Origin: Botryotinia globosa
Lineage: Eukaryota > Ascomycota > Leotiomycetes > Helotiales > Sclerotiniaceae
DNA: 64,000 nucleotides
Direction of reading: 5' to 3'
NCBI GenBank assembly: GCA_014898425.1
Contig: RCSZ01000001.1
Coordinates: 992,001-1,056,000, forward strand
A program made the translations under genes and the position numbers. Shown piece by piece: positions 23,748 through 36,455 of this stretch. Numbering within the stretch: position 1 is the first letter of the stretch; each line of letters opens with the position of its first letter. The notes below the pieces were generated by a model, which saw only the letters and a list, made by a program, of their open reading frames with translations, had not been told where the DNA came from and made no database searches.

Positions 23748-26224
23748 TTAGCCCCAATTCATCAAGACTTGCTTCTTTCCCTTGTTTCCCTTTTTCCTTC
23801 CTCCCTGCCCAGCATCCGCACTCTCTGCATCTCCAGTCCCCGAACTTCCTTCACCATTTCCTGCTCCCCATGCAGTCGCAACCGGTCTACCTCCCATATC
23901 CCTCCTTACCATCCCTGTGCCGTACCCAAATATGGTACTTTGCGGTTTGGCAGCCGGAGGCAACGCAGGGAAAGCACTTGTGTCCTTTCCGTTCCTCGCT
24001 TGTGCGCGTGAAGGTGCTCGACTAGAAGGCGCAGATGGGGGCGCGGAAGAAGAGGAGATTGCAGGAGTCGGTGCAACCCAAGGTGTAGTTGTTATACGGG
24101 AGTCGCTTTGATTTGGACGGGATGTAGGGAGAGTTGGGAAGGGATTGTTATACTGATTTGAAGAAGATGGGGCAGGTGATGAGGTGGAAGCGGATGCTGA
24201 AGCAGTGCCCCAGGACCGATTCTGTGAGACGGTTGAGCGGGAGGAGTGCGCTGTAGACTTTTTCAATTTCAGCACACGATTGGATCGTGGGCCAGATGAA
24301 GAGTTGGAATTTGCGGATGCCCACCCTAAAGGTATGGAGTTACCGTTACTGGAAGTAGGAGCTGGAAGAGATGGGTAATCTTCATTTATTGCACGCCAAT
24401 CGTTCCAAGCGGTGACTATTGCCTTCCCCTTACTCTGGTCTTCAAAAAGATCAGCCACTTCACGGATAAGCGAGCCGAGTGCGGCCGGAGTAGTGTCTGA
24501 AAATAGTGCAAAAAATGCATCGATGAGAGCAGAAGCAGTAATCCCAGCATTCTTGTACGAAGATATAGAGTTTCGGAATTGATTTAGCTTGGTTTGGTCA
24601 TTTTGTAAAAGTCGGGTCGCTCTATCAATGACATCTTGGTGTTGGAGTTGCTTGCGTTGTTCTTCGGCTGTTAATTCTGGTGCAGATATATCCAGCCCCC
24701 TGACAGCTTCGGAAAGACCCCCGGTATTAGCTGCAGGCCGAGCGGAAGCAGCCCGTGAGGATTCTGCCGGGTTGACTCTGGCACTAGCTTGGGCAGGGGT
24801 AGGCGCCGTCAATTGACCACCGAAAGCTCTCGATGAGCCAGCCTGAGCACCTTGCACAGCCATTTGACGCTGGAAAGCCTGCTCTTCCCGACGTAAGGGT
24901 TGTGCACTGGAAGGTGCCAATGGTTCAGCATTTGGATCTCTACCCCTGCCTCTACCACGGCCTTCTCGTTGCTCTCGTTGATTTCCGCCGCGGTTGCGCT
25001 CTTGTGCATATGGTTGACGATATTCAAAGGTAGAAATATCGACCGTCCTCGCATCCCTGCGAACATCTTTAGATAAACTACTTCCATGCACTTCTAATTG
25101 ATGTGCTTTTAGATCCATTTCCGTTGCAAAGAATACAAACTTCTGCTCCAAGCATTCCGGTTCGTTGCAAGGAAAATGGTCCTTTCGTAGATGCTGAGAT
25201 AGAGAATTATAATCAATGTAATAATGTGGCTGACCGTTATTACTCTGTCGATCACAGACATGGCATCTTTCATGCTTGTCTCGGCAATGCAAAAATAGCT
25301 CGTCATCACCATAGAATCGTTGACCACAGAACGAACATAGAGGATGCCCTTTGAATCCAGTTTGATCGAGTGCTCCAGGGTTATCATCTCCTTTCCTCAT
25401 ATGTTTTTCGAGTTCTTTGTCTGCGAATAATTCGTGTTCGTGGGTGAACACTTTTTTATGTCTCGTACACAGATCACACATTTTCTTCTGATGTATAGAT
25501 CTAACATGACGATGCAAATCTGGCCAGCCTCTACATGCTGTAGTACAATCGGGATCAGGACAATTATACCGCAGAAGTAAAAGGGTATCCTCCTGAATAT
25601 CGTTACTTTCATATCGAATACCAATGTTTGGGTCTGTATTCGAAATATCTTCGTCGGAGAAGTCTTCATAATTTTTGGTCGCATTGTCTGTGAATATAAC
25701 AAATGGCGAGGGTGCCTTGGAAGATATTAGCCTGGTTTGATGAAGTCGACAACAGCGGGACTCACTCTGCAATAGCCGCAGTCTTTCGACTTGTATAACG
25801 CTCTCATCCTCAAAGCACAAATATGGCATGTGCGATGGTTACATGGGGCGACAGCATTGTGTTCGACGTCCGAGGCGCAAATGAAGCATACCTCTACTTC
25901 GACCGGTTCCCCATTTGCGTCCTTATTTTCACCATCTGCTCTAGACAATTTCTTCTGGGTGGAAAATTTGGCGTTGGGATCTGTAGAGTTCATAGTATTG
26001 GTATTTGTATTGGCAGTTTCGTGACTAGCCGTATGTCCCCTATTTCCACCACGACCCCCTCGTCTCCCCCCACGGTTTTCCGAACGTCTGGAATCACTAC
26101 CGGAATCTCCCAGAGCCCCTCCTCGACCGCGACCCCTTCCTCTTCCTCGTGGGCCTCGCTGTCCATCGTTGCGGGGCCGCGCAGAAGCGTCAGCTGTAGA
26201 AGGAATTCCGGCTGTAGACGTCAT
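23748..26224 (-). CDS. HEL2: RING/C2H2 E3 ubiquitin ligase HEL2 / ZNF598
   Basis: Exons 26224-25766 and 25715-23748 encode 808 aa. Hel2/ZNF598 recognises collided ribosomes and ubiquitinates small-subunit proteins, triggering ribosome-associated quality control and no-go decay in the cytosol. The N-terminus has an Arg-Gly run (about residues 24-64). The RING finger follows at 113-152 (CFIC…CNHRTCHICALRMR…CGYCR), split from the rest by a 50-nt intron just after CGYCR. Next come several C2H2-type fingers typical of the family (CPDPDCTTACRGWPDLHRHVRSIH; CDLCTRHKKVFTHEHELF; CSFCGQRFYGDDELFLHC; CHVCDRQ; the FACE-like EQKFVFFATEMDLKAHQLEVHG). A low-complexity Ser/Pro/Ala tail ends in a basic KKGNKGKKQVLMNWG. 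Start, length and domain order match fungal orthologues. Confidence 0.95.
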
Positions 26225-26843
26225 TGCTAATTTACTGTGATGTTTATAGCGTTCTGTGATATGAAATCTTGATGTATCAATTGTGACTCTAGTATACTTT
26301 TATTGTAATGAAAAAGCTGACACTTGCTGTGGGATAGAGTTGAAGCTTCCTGATGTAAATAAGAAGAATAATTCCTTTGCAAATCAACTGCTGATTTGCC
26401 TATAAGAGCTACAGCAACCAAGACAAATTATTATACAGAGAAGGTGTGGGGGCCTGCAATCGCTTAGCCCCGCCTACGCAAGGCAAGGCTGCTGAGTGAC
26501 CGTTCAAGGCTGATAAATCAACGGTTAGAGTCACCCCGAAGAATTTACATGGAGGAAGTTGTAAACAAATAAAGTTCAGAGTCACTGCGAGACAGATTCT
26601 TAGGTCTATTTAGTCAGTGATAGATGATTCGTACATCTAAAAACCCCATGAAGACGCTGTCCCTAACGAATAAAGATAATTCTGAGCTGGCGGTCCCGAA
26701 AACTTGGGACTCATTCATGCCGTCCCTTACCTAAGAGTACCTAGTTAGATACCCAAAAATTCAATGCAATGCCGTCCCCAAAACGCCCTCATGGAAACGA
26801 AAAACGGCCATATTATCACCATACTCCCAATGACTGAAGTATC
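26225..26843. other. HEL2 upstream region / SWIB gene 3' flank
   Basis: About 620 bases between two minus-strand genes. It should hold the HEL2 promoter and the 3' UTR of the SWIB gene. It contains repeated GCCGTCCC-like words near 26655-26785; no gene was seen. Confidence 0.55.
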
Positions 26844-27865
26844 CTATTCCTCCTCAACAGGGTACAGCTGTTTACCAAGAAGCTTATTCATGGTAAACAT
26901 ATGAACTCTCTCCGTTTTGAAAACCAATTGCATCTTATCATCGCATATAATTTGTCTTTTATCGCTAGGATCTTGAAGATTGAGACTTTTGATATGTTCC
27001 CAAATCTTCTTGACAACTTGTGGCCGAGACAACTGTCGGAACAAATTAGTATGAGCGTATGGTAATTAGACAGCGATACGTACTGTTGGTTCCCCTACTA
27101 GATCCGCCAAAGCTGCCGATAGATTATATTGCTTCTGTTCGAAATTAGTTACTTGTACAACATTTCTAAATATGGAGCAGCTTCTTACATGAAACCCGCC
27201 CTTTCTGACGACCTCTTTAGGCTCCCCATCTGAACCTAACTCCATGTCACTATCATCTGTTGCCTTGACCTTTGCTGAAGATTTCTTTTTCTTTGGTGTA
27301 CTCTTGCTCTTCTTAACGCCTGCGCTTCGTTTCGTTCCACCACCTCTAGTCGATCTTGTCCTGCTGTCTTCTTGCGCCTGTAGTAGAGCCGCCAACTTCG
27401 CATCATCATCTTGCTTCGGTCTCTTCTTCTTTGGCTTCTCATTTTCGTCGGAACCATCAATTTCTCGCTTTGATGTGGGAGTCTGCGATCCTTCATCTTT
27501 GATGTATTCGCTCTTAGCATGTCCATTGGTTGCAGGCGGAGGGGTAGATGTATCCTGAGTGTGTTTCGAGACTTCGTCAAATCTTTCCAGGATCAAAGCT
27601 TTAACGGCATCCTTTAAAGGACAGGAGTTAGCACCATGAAATTGTGAGATTGTAGAAATAGCATTACTTTTTGATGGGAAAGATCAAATCCCAGTTCTGC
27701 TTGAAGATCCTTACGAATCTGTTTCGCAGAGATGGTACTGAGATCACCCTCTTTGAGAATTCTATCAATGATTGTGGAATACTTTGAATTTTCTTCCGAG
27801 GTTACTTTCAATGAAGTCAGTGGTATATTAGGTAGGTTCCTATAGTAGATGGGCTTACAAGACAT
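26844..27865 (-). CDS. DEK_C and SWIB/MDM2 domain protein, Uaf30/Spp27/Tri1-like
   Basis: Five exons (27865-27859, 27804-27668, 27611-27189, 27134-27084, 27032-26844) give 268 aa. Residues about 5-65 form a DEK_C-like helical domain (ISAKQIRKDLQAELGFDLS). A Lys-rich, acidic linker with nuclear-localisation-like KKKRPK and KKKKSSAK follows. The SWIB domain occupies about 190-265 (GGFHKQYNLSAALADLVGEP…LSRPQVVKKIWEHIKSLNLQDPSDKRQIICDD). Relatives are subunits of the RNA polymerase I upstream activation factor (Uaf30, Spp27) or the paralogue Tri1; which applies here is not decided. The first coding exon is only 7 nt (ATG TCT T). Introns 1 and 3 are each 54 nt and stop-free in frame, so they read through if not removed; splicing restores MSLTSEEN and GGFHKQYNL. 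Confidence 0.9.
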
Positions 27866-29163
27866 TGTGTTGTTGGTTGGAAAACTCTTGTACCAATATC
27901 AGATTCTAGAAGTTGTGCTACCTGCGAGAGAGGGGATATGGGATAGAAGAGGAAATCCTGGGGGATAAGGAAGATAGCAAAATACAATTGGTATCAAGTG
28001 AATGAGTGAATCTCAAACCAACACAGAAAAGGCAGAATGATTAGAAGACCTCCTTGACTTGCAGCAAGGATCAAACGATGGGGCTTCTATCTGCCTGTAT
28101 GGTAATAAGATTGATGTTGGAATATTATTGTTATTGTTGTCGCATTAACAAAATGAACCATAAGAAACCAAAAGAATGAATAAAGAGATTCCAGTCCAAA
28201 AGATGATGGTGAATTAGATGGATGATTTTGAATGCTGATTTGAATGGTGTTTAACAAATTTATGATCAAAATGGCTACCAAAACTTATGGGCATGAGTAT
28301 CAGAGTATGAATGTATGAAGGAAATCTTTGAAGTTTTTTTTTTGTTTATCAATTGTGTTGTCTCGTTGGAAAGCTGCCCAGATGATGATGCGACGAGAAT
28401 GCAAGGATTAGCCCAAGCCTAGCCCGAGCCTTTTAATACTACGAAGTAGGTAAGCCTTTGTCATTAGCTCCGGGATGTAGGTACCTCGTAGATCTACCTA
28501 CCTACCTACCTACCTACCTACCTACCTACCTACCTACCTACCTAGGTAGGTAGGTACAGGTACACATATAAAGTTTATGGAGACATTCGTTTTGTATGTG
28601 TGTTTTCATTCCTTTGTTATTTAATTCGACCAACCAATCTATGTACGTTGAATGCTATGTCTGACATTGAAGTGCTAACTGAAAGAATACATCCGTGTTG
28701 GAAATACTTCAATTAATAATTACGAGAATAGTGTTTCTACTCAATTCTAAGATAGATACATAGGAAGGAATTGATGAAGTAGATACAGCTACTATTGTAT
28801 GTTATTTTCTCATAATAACTCACCCCGCTGTCTATCTAGTAGGCATATTGAAATGTTTCTACCTAGGTAGGTAAATCTTCTAAATTCAATCATGTCTCTG
28901 ATGCATCACCATACTCATCAAGTGCTTCCAAGATAGTATCTCACATATATCATTGAAAGGATGAATAATTACAATGGTGATAATAAAACAAGTAATTATA
29001 ACTAATATTTTTCACAAACCATCACCGGATGTAAATAGAAATACCTTCATTTCCAACTGGGTATTGATCATGATCTCATTATCCAAAAGAAAAAGGTATA
29101 ATAACCCATTTTATAGTCCTTTGCGCCATAAATAATGATAAAACCACCAAAAACATGAGCACC
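27866..29163. other. intergenic region with (CTAC)n palindrome
   Basis: Spacer between the SWIB gene start and the IRE1 stop, both minus strand. It contains the SWIB promoter, an AT-rich stretch and the CTAC array listed separately. No gene was recognised. Confidence 0.55.
28493..28556. repeat. (CTAC)n array ending in GTAGGTAGG inverted half
   Basis: About twelve CTAC units run into CCTAGGTAGGTAGGTA, so the right end is an inverted copy of the repeat and could fold back as a hairpin. Confidence 0.9.
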
Positions 29164-32100
29164 TTAAAGGCCTGCTGGCTCATAGTATTCCTTAAAACGA
29201 TCCACCTGATCCCACTCTACTTCGTACACAACATTCCAACAGACAATTAATAAGTTAGGAAATTTCCTAGTCCAGAAACTGAGGTAACCGTCAGGTAAGG
29301 GACCGACATCTTTCTTCAGCTTGTCAGGCATGTCTTCGTAGTGATTCTTTTTATTCCTCAGGGCTCGAAGAAGATCCAAAAGTCGTGTGCCGGTATACTT
29401 CCTTTGTTTGCCCATTGAATCCACGAACTCCTTTCCAAGTGATTTTAAGAAATCGCCGTGACAGACATCACCAGCCCATCTCTCAAGTTCTAAGAGGGCA
29501 GGGCTGGGCGGGTCCCGCTTTTCCTTTTCAAAGTGGTCAGAGACATCACAAAGGAAGTTCAATCGCTTCTTTGCAGACCAAAAAAAGGGATGTGCCATAA
29601 CTTGTGCTGCGACTGGACGAGATTTTGGCTCCTTGCGAAGCATAGAGCTGATTAGATCCTTGGCTTCGAAGGCATAATCTCCAAGGACATCCAGGAGATC
29701 CAAATCGAAATTGTCTTTGCGAATATTCACCTCACGCATGTATCGATCGCCGCAATCAAAAGGATGGCTACCTTTGGTTAAAACGTAGAAGAATACCAAT
29801 CCAAGTGAGAATATATCGATAGCACGTGTGGCTCTGCGGTTGTGCATCATATCTGAGCCAACAAGAATCGAGCCTGACCCACCACCATCTGTACTCGTGT
29901 CAACCATGGATCCTGGCTTGTCATCATCGTCAAGTAGAAGTTCCGGGGCCCGCCAGCCAGATGTACCGGCTGCATGGGCAGTAGTAGCCCTGAAAGATGA
30001 CTGTTCCACTTCCAGTTTTTTGCATAGCCCGAAGTCTGAAACGAGAAGTCGAGGTTTACCATTCTTAGACATAGCGACTAGGATGTTCTGTGGCTTTAGG
30101 TCACGATGGACGATACGGAGGTTGTGGAGGTGCTGGATACCATTGGTAATTTGATAGAGTACGTTTGGAAGGTCCTTTTCACCACCTTGAGCCAGATCTC
30201 TGTGTAAGTGTGGCTTTTCAATGACATCACTTAACGAGGCAGGACATAACTCCAGGGCGATATAGAGGAATCCAGCAGCGCTCTGTTGTGCGAAGTACCG
30301 GATGACTATTAGAATGTTAGAGGATTGATACAAGAGAGACTTTGGAAAGGTTACCATTTGGATGATCGTCACTTTCTCTTAAAAGCTTGGTTTCTTGGGA
30401 TGCGATGTCATAAAATTGAATGAGCATCCGCTTGACAGCGACAGCGCGGCCATCAAACTTCCCTTCAAAGACCATAGTACCATTGCTACCCGTTCCGACT
30501 AATTTGTTTTGGTCTACTTCCAATGCCCCGATGCGAATTTTGGAACCAGAAACTTCCGCAGGGTCATTGGACACCGTCTGAATGTCAGGTTCGAGCGTAT
30601 TCTGAGGAAACATGTTTTTGACATTGTGCACGGCATCTTCAACAGTTGGGGGTAGCTTTTTGACGGGAGCATTTTGAGACTCTTGGTCACTTCCAGTTTG
30701 ACCTGGACGATCTTTCTTCCCTCGGTGGTTAACGCCACCACGTCGTCCTCGTTTTCTTCTTTTTTTTTCGGGTGATAGGGTAAGATCGCCAGCATCTTGC
30801 ACAGCCTCTGATAATGCGCTAGCGTCGGTCACAGTAGTACCTTCAAGTGGCACGGCCGCAACAGCATCTTCAGGAACGTCCGGGAGAGATGTGGAATCCT
30901 TAACAAAAGGGGTGGGTTCACCAAGAGGTTTGTCTTCCGGAATAACTGATAGGCGGGTAGCCTCGTGACCTTTGATGTTTGTGGCATCGTCGCTTGAATC
31001 GTCGATTGGTGGCACATCCTTAGTTACAGGTCGATCTTTGTGCGAAACGACTGATTTTTTATTGTGAAGTCCATGGCGGCCGATCCAAGCTCTTATTGCT
31101 CTTTGGTTCGAGATAACTAGTATCATCAAAAAAAGAATGAGAACAGGATTTTTCACAAATTCGACAACACTATCAATCGCTAGCCTTGGGATTTGCTGGA
31201 AGCTTTGTAATAGAGTTGGTTCACCAAGAAGTTCTGGGGTGAGGTCTGTGACAGTCACTTTGCTTTGGTTGTCATCTTCGAACAGGGGAGCAGATATGGT
31301 CAGACGAGGTTCGGTTGGCTCGTCGAGAAAATGAACACCAGTCAGCGCCGCCGCCAGCTCGGGCTGACCCATCTTTTTCCAAGATTCGCGTTTCAACGAT
31401 TCACGTTGGTAAATTTCAGCTTTGGAACCTGTTACAGCCAAAGGATATGATTTTCCAGACATAGCATAAAAACTTCCATCTTTAGAAAGGTTGATAACAA
31501 CTCGATTTCGATGCTGGTCCGCTTCCGTGATCTCGTTTTCAGCCGACAACTCGGGCTTAGGTTGTGGAAGTATCATCAATTTCAGGTTCTTTTCCTCAAT
31601 TCCCCAGGGTCTAAAGATATCAAATACCCTGACGACAGGTGAAGGAAGCTTCTGTTGGAACAGTAGTTCGTGATCATCGTTCCGCTCACGATCGAATCCC
31701 ATCACGTGGCCATCCTGCCCAGCGAGGATATATTTGTTGTCGAGTGTTTGGTGATATTTGTCTCCATATTTCTTCGCGTCTTGGACATTAGGTCCCCATT
31801 CATTGTACATTAAAGTAGCAATTGGGTGTTGGTCCTTGCCAACGATGTTGACTTCGTATTTTGATAACCCCAACCAAATCGTGGGGTTTTGACATTCGTC
31901 AGCTTCTCTGCCCACAAATCCATTTTCAGGGCTACAGCTTTGATCATTTGCATCGACAATGTAATCTCCTCCAAAGACCTGTAATATTTTTCCATTGGTG
32001 GCATCAACATGCACCATTTGAGTTTTCTTCGAACCAGTGTATACGACTTCGGGGTCGTCACTCTGGTAAGGAGACATTTCGTCAACTAATTTCTTCATTG

Positions 32101-32854
32101 TTAAACCTGTGTTGATCAGGCCACCGTTTGGAACATCCGGTCGATATATCCATAAACCACCATGTTCAGTGGGTTCAACGATCCAAACATAATCGTCAAT
32201 ACCCCATGGGGTCGGAGCTTCATTGAAATCGGCAGATTTGTTTCTTTTATGATGTTTGGTGGAAATCATCGAGACTTCAGGTAATTCTGTGGATTTTCAT
32301 CAGGATTATTAGTGATTGTTCTCATGGTGCGGAATCGAGCAGTAAATAATACGCCTTCATTCGGACTACTTACGCATTCGCCATTTATGTTTACCCGTTT
32401 TTCTATCGCGCGCCCACACACTTCCATCAACGGTCGCCAGTAGCACAAAATCTTCAACTTCCCAGTCTTGGAGATCCCGCGCACTCGGCTGCGAAGAACC
32501 CCATCCAGGAGACTGAAGACTGTTAGACTCAAGCCTACTGAATTGTGCAAGATGTGAAGGAGCTAATGGTGCTGAATCGGCGCTCGCATCGACTATATCG
32601 TGAGATCCGGCCTTTACGCTCAAAGTTTGTTTTCTTCGTGGAATGATCAAAGGGGTCTCGATGGTTTTTATTTTAGTTGCTTCAAGAGGAGTCCGTATTG
32701 CCTCTGAACTGCCGATCTCGGGCGAGGATTCATGTTGCCTGAGAACTGATCGCTGCTGCTGCTGAGCATCGACTAACCATGGTAGAACCAAGAAGAATGC
32801 TGCGAAGATGAATATATTATTCACGGCTTCGCCACAGGCCTGGGGCCTGACCAT
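29164..32854 (-). CDS. IRE1: unfolded-protein-response sensor kinase/endoribonuclease IRE1
   Basis: Exons 32854-32374, 32286-30355 and 30305-29164 give 1184 aa. Ire1 spans the ER membrane, senses unfolded proteins in the lumen and splices HAC1-type mRNA on the cytosolic side. A hydrophobic signal segment lies at about 13-31. The luminal domain carries propeller-like blocks (VLLATVDGSVWARDRKTGKHKW). One membrane helix (PVLILFLMILVIS) is at about 536-556, then a Lys/Arg-rich linker. The kinase begins near 745 with LVGTGSNGTMVFEG, the lysine in AVAVKRML, HRDLKPQNILV, SDFGLCKKL and WRAPELLL. The C-terminal KEN RNase has DLLRALRNKKNHYEDMP, retaining the Asn and second His matched to yeast N1057/H1061, and FPNLLIVCWNVVY. 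Introns are 87 and 49 nt; the second splits the kinase N-lobe. Confidence 0.96.
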
Positions 32855-33120
32855 GATTGAAGGTCAACGTGTATTTGTTAATACTTCGCACACGGCGAAG
32901 TATTCGAGGGATTTATTTATTTGCAAAGGCTGATGATGAAAGGAGATATCGTATGACGGCAGTTAAACAAGGATAAAACTTTGATGTTGAATTGAATTAA
33001 TTGTATTGAGTCTGATTGATTGAATTCGAGTCTCGAGTTTGAACAAATAATAATGATTAACGAATTGCTAAAATGTTGCCCTCGATGAAACAAAAGAAGG
33101 GAAGGGAAAGGAAGAGAAGT

Positions 33121-33172
33121 GATGGGATGGGATGGGATGGGATGGGATGGGATGGGATGGGATGGGATGGGA
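33121..33172 (+). repeat. (GGGAT)n array, G-quadruplex-capable
   Basis: Ten GGGAT units in a row on the plus strand, about 270-320 bases upstream of the IRE1 start codon. Runs of three G with two-base loops fit the G-quadruplex pattern. Confidence 0.92.
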
Positions 33173-33197
33173 TAAACCAAAATGTGGTGGTGGTTAG

Positions 33198-33226
33198 TGG
33201 TGGTGGTGGTGGTGGTGGTGGTGGTG
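33198..33226 (+). repeat. (GGT)n trinucleotide repeat
   Basis: About nine GGT units upstream of IRE1, just beyond the GGGAT array. Confidence 0.85.
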
Positions 33227-33609
33227 ATTGTGATTTGTGTAGCTGCGTGTGTGTGTGTGCGCGGTGGCTCGGTGGCTCGGTGGGTTTTTTTCGTGTCAGA
33301 AGAATTAGAAAAAGAAGGCTAATAATAGGGACTTTTCCGATCCAATCCACATCCACATCCACATGAGCTAGTTCGGTTTGTAAACACTAGAAAGCCCCTC
33401 GATCAATTTCATAAGACCAAATTGGTCGAGACTCGACAGGTACGAACCGGCAGACGGAATTCAAATGTGGAGTATGGAGTAGAAACGGCGTGAGGGAAAG
33501 GAAGAAAACTAGGTACCGGGTAGATAGTGGTAGTGGTAGAACTAGTAGGTAGAACTAGTAGGTAGATGGGGAAAACCATATAATTTATCGATTTGAGACT
33601 AAGAGAAGA

Positions 33610-33649
33610 ACAACAACAACAACAACAACAACAACAGCAACAACAACGG
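33610..33649 (+). repeat. (CAA)n trinucleotide repeat
   Basis: About a dozen CAA units, one changed to CAG, in the IRE1 upstream region. The poly-Gln frame across it is not a supported gene. Confidence 0.9.
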
Positions 33650-34756
33650 GAAGAAGAAGAAGGTAAGGGGGTTTCTCTCCTTCTTTCAGCTTACAGTACT
33701 ACCTCCCCTCCTCCTAGTACTGAGGTAGGATTCGAATATTCGTCAGCTTACCTGAACATTTCTTCTCCTTGCTTCTCCATCTACCCATCAACTCACTCAC
33801 TCACGGAGTAAATCATCTACATATATAAAAACCTACGATGTAAGAAGAGTATTACAAATTATCATAAACTGTAGCGAATATGAAATTGATAACATCCCTC
33901 AAACCTTAAACCTTAAACCTTAAACCTATGGAACCGATGGAGCTTTCAAGATTAATACGTGCTTTATAATTAGGTATAATCACCCCATCTCAATTCTTAT
34001 TAATTAATACTCTCACATTGACAGCGTTGCCTATTCCTTTTCCAAGCATGTCTCATTCATGGACTTACTTGGCTTTGACAATTTCCAAGCGGCTAGCAAC
34101 ATATTCATAAGCCTCTGTTCCAAGTAGTCACGGAAAGGTGTTCTGAAGGACCAAGAGTGATGACACCAAAGCCAAACAGGAACAAATAAGTCGTTCAAGA
34201 TCAAGAGTCTAATAATCAGAAGTATTCTATTTTCCTCGCCCCGTAAAGAAGGGTTGCATGTTCGCGAGAGTAGCCGTTGCCCAATGAATAGAGAACAGAT
34301 AGAATATACTAGCAAAAAAAACCCCTAGATCACTGAAGTGAGACTTAGACTCTGCTATCATAAAATTCGTATGACGGAAGCGATTCTATTGGCAGGAGCA
34401 GACGAACCATAGCTTCGAATTTTACAACTTTGGGATTATCTGGATTCTAAAGGCGTGGTTGTTTCAAAGCTGTGGTAAGGCGGATAATTATCACCAACTA
34501 GATACACACTGTTGGTGATTCTAACATTGGCTCTTGCAATCACCTGGCTGGTAATCACATAATTCGCTGTTGGTACGAGATCCATTGAACGGAAAATCAC
34601 AAAAAAAACCCACAGAAAACCAAGAAGATTTAAAGGTTGTTCATCCATTCATTCATTATTGTTGCTGCAATATGTCTATGGTATAGTTGGTACAAATCTC
34701 CCTGACCATTTTTGCATCTTCATAATACAATCGTCATTTTTTTTCTTTCATTATGC

Positions 34757-36455
34757 TCATCTCTCTCTTCTCCGTGGCGCACTGCGAATGATATTGTCCA
34801 CTCTGAGGAGGAGCTGATTTGTGTTAGTATTGAAGGGGAATATGGGAATGATAGTACTGACCTCTGCTGCTTCGGAAGCAGATGAGACTACTGCCTTCTT
34901 TAACTTGTAACTTTCAATAACTCCCAGTTCTCGCATGTCAGCGATTCCACCTCCTGGAGTCAAAAGATCCAGTCCGTATGTGGACATACCATCGTAAATG
35001 GCTGTTCGGAGTCTAGCGACTAAATCGCTTGAATCATAACCGGCATTGTCAGCCAAGATGGTGGGTAATTGACGGAGTGCTACCGCAAAAGAACCAACAG
35101 CAATTTGTTTTTTGCCATCCACTTTGACTGCAGCGCCTTCAACAGCTTTAGCCATTAACATCTCAGCACAGCCTCCACCAAGGGTAGTTCTTGGCTCCTT
35201 GACAGTTTGTGAAAGAACTGCAAGAGCATCATGAAGAGATCTCTCTGCTTCGTCAAGTAACTGCTCAGTAGCTCCTCTTAGCACAATTGTGCAAGCTTGA
35301 CCAGCAGCAACACCAGAGAATTTAATGAGAGTATCTTCGCCAATGATCACTTCTTCAATCAGGTCACAATGACCGAGCTTGACTTGATCTGGGTGATCAA
35401 ACGTCGATGTAATCTCACCACCAGTAACCAAAGCCAATCTCTCGATACCATCAAAATCGGCATGCTCAATGGACATGATACCAGCATCCGAAAAGAGCTG
35501 TTCAGGCCAGTTGTAGATAAGTTGTCTGTTGATGAAGCAGTTGATGCCATGTGCCTTGATCTTTTCAACCTTTGCCTTCATCTTATCTTTCTCGGCCTTC
35601 TCCAATTCAGCCAACTTTCCAGTGGAGCCAACCTTTACTCGGGCACCAAAAATCTTAATCTTATCCGTGTCCATGGCGGTGTTCGCAACAAGAATCTTAG
35701 CCTTTTCTAATCGTTTAGGTTGGTTGACTCCGATTTTCTTGTCCAAAATGAAACCTTCATCGAGATATGAATCGCTCAACTTTCCACCAGCCTTTTTGAT
35801 AATTTGGATGTGACTTAAGTCTGATGAACCCTTCATACGTAAGACAGCGTCAACAGCCAACTCTGCAAATTGAATTCGATCTTGCGAGAGGACCTTGGAG
35901 CTCAAAGTTGTGCGTGCGATGGCTAACAAATCTTTTCTGAAAGCTTCGGCATTGCTGCTGTGGTCCACCGCCGACTTCTCTAATGCTGAAAGGGCCGCCT
36001 GGCTTGCTATTCTATAACCTTCGATAATGGTCTGCGGATGTATTTTTTTATCAACCAACTTCTCAGCTTCTCGCAGAAGCTCTGCGGCTAATACAGTAAC
36101 GGATGTAGTTCCGTCTCCAACCTCGTCATCCTGCACTTTCGAGATGTTGACAAGAACTTTGGCAGCTGCATTGTCCAAGGCAATAGCTTTGAGGATGGTA
36201 GCACCATCATTTGTGACTAAAATTTCGCCTGTACTTGCACTCTGAAGGATCTTGTCCATACCCTTTGGTCCCAGAGTTGATTTGACTAGAGAGATATTCA
36301 TTCAGTAAATTATACTTTTGAAGCTTCATGGAGGGGTTCAAATTACCTAAATCTCCAACTGCAATAGCACCAACAAAGGCAGAGAGACGAGCATTCTCTC
36401 CCTTCTCCTCAGTTGTACCATCTTCAAAAATTTGGGTTGGGTTAAAGGAAGCCAT
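34757..36455 (-). CDS. CCT2: T-complex protein 1 subunit beta (CCT2 chaperonin)
   Basis: Exons 36455-36347, 36285-34862 and 34813-34757 give 529 aa, the expected length for CCT beta. It is one of eight paralogous subunits of the cytosolic TRiC/CCT ring, which folds actin, tubulin and WD40 proteins with ATP. Seen: the N-terminal [16 protein letters not shown], the nucleotide-binding NDGATIL and the catalytic [15 protein letters not shown]. Further on are GGGCAEM and the C-terminal [16 protein letters not shown]. The first intron (61 nt) splits the VKSTLGPKG region. The second (48 nt, 34814-34861) has no in-frame stop, so failure to remove it would insert 16 residues before [18 protein letters not shown]. 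The gene is divergent from eIF3b over 470 bp. Confidence 0.97.

Larger units (their letters stand above)
32855..34756. other. IRE1 upstream region and CCT2 3' flank
   Basis: About 1.9 kb. The part near IRE1 holds three simple repeats (GGGAT, GGT and CAA arrays listed separately). The distal part, 34031-34648 minus strand, has two protein-like frames of 94 and 70 codons (for example FVPVWLWCHHSWSF) with no recognised domain, discussed in findings. Confidence 0.5.
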
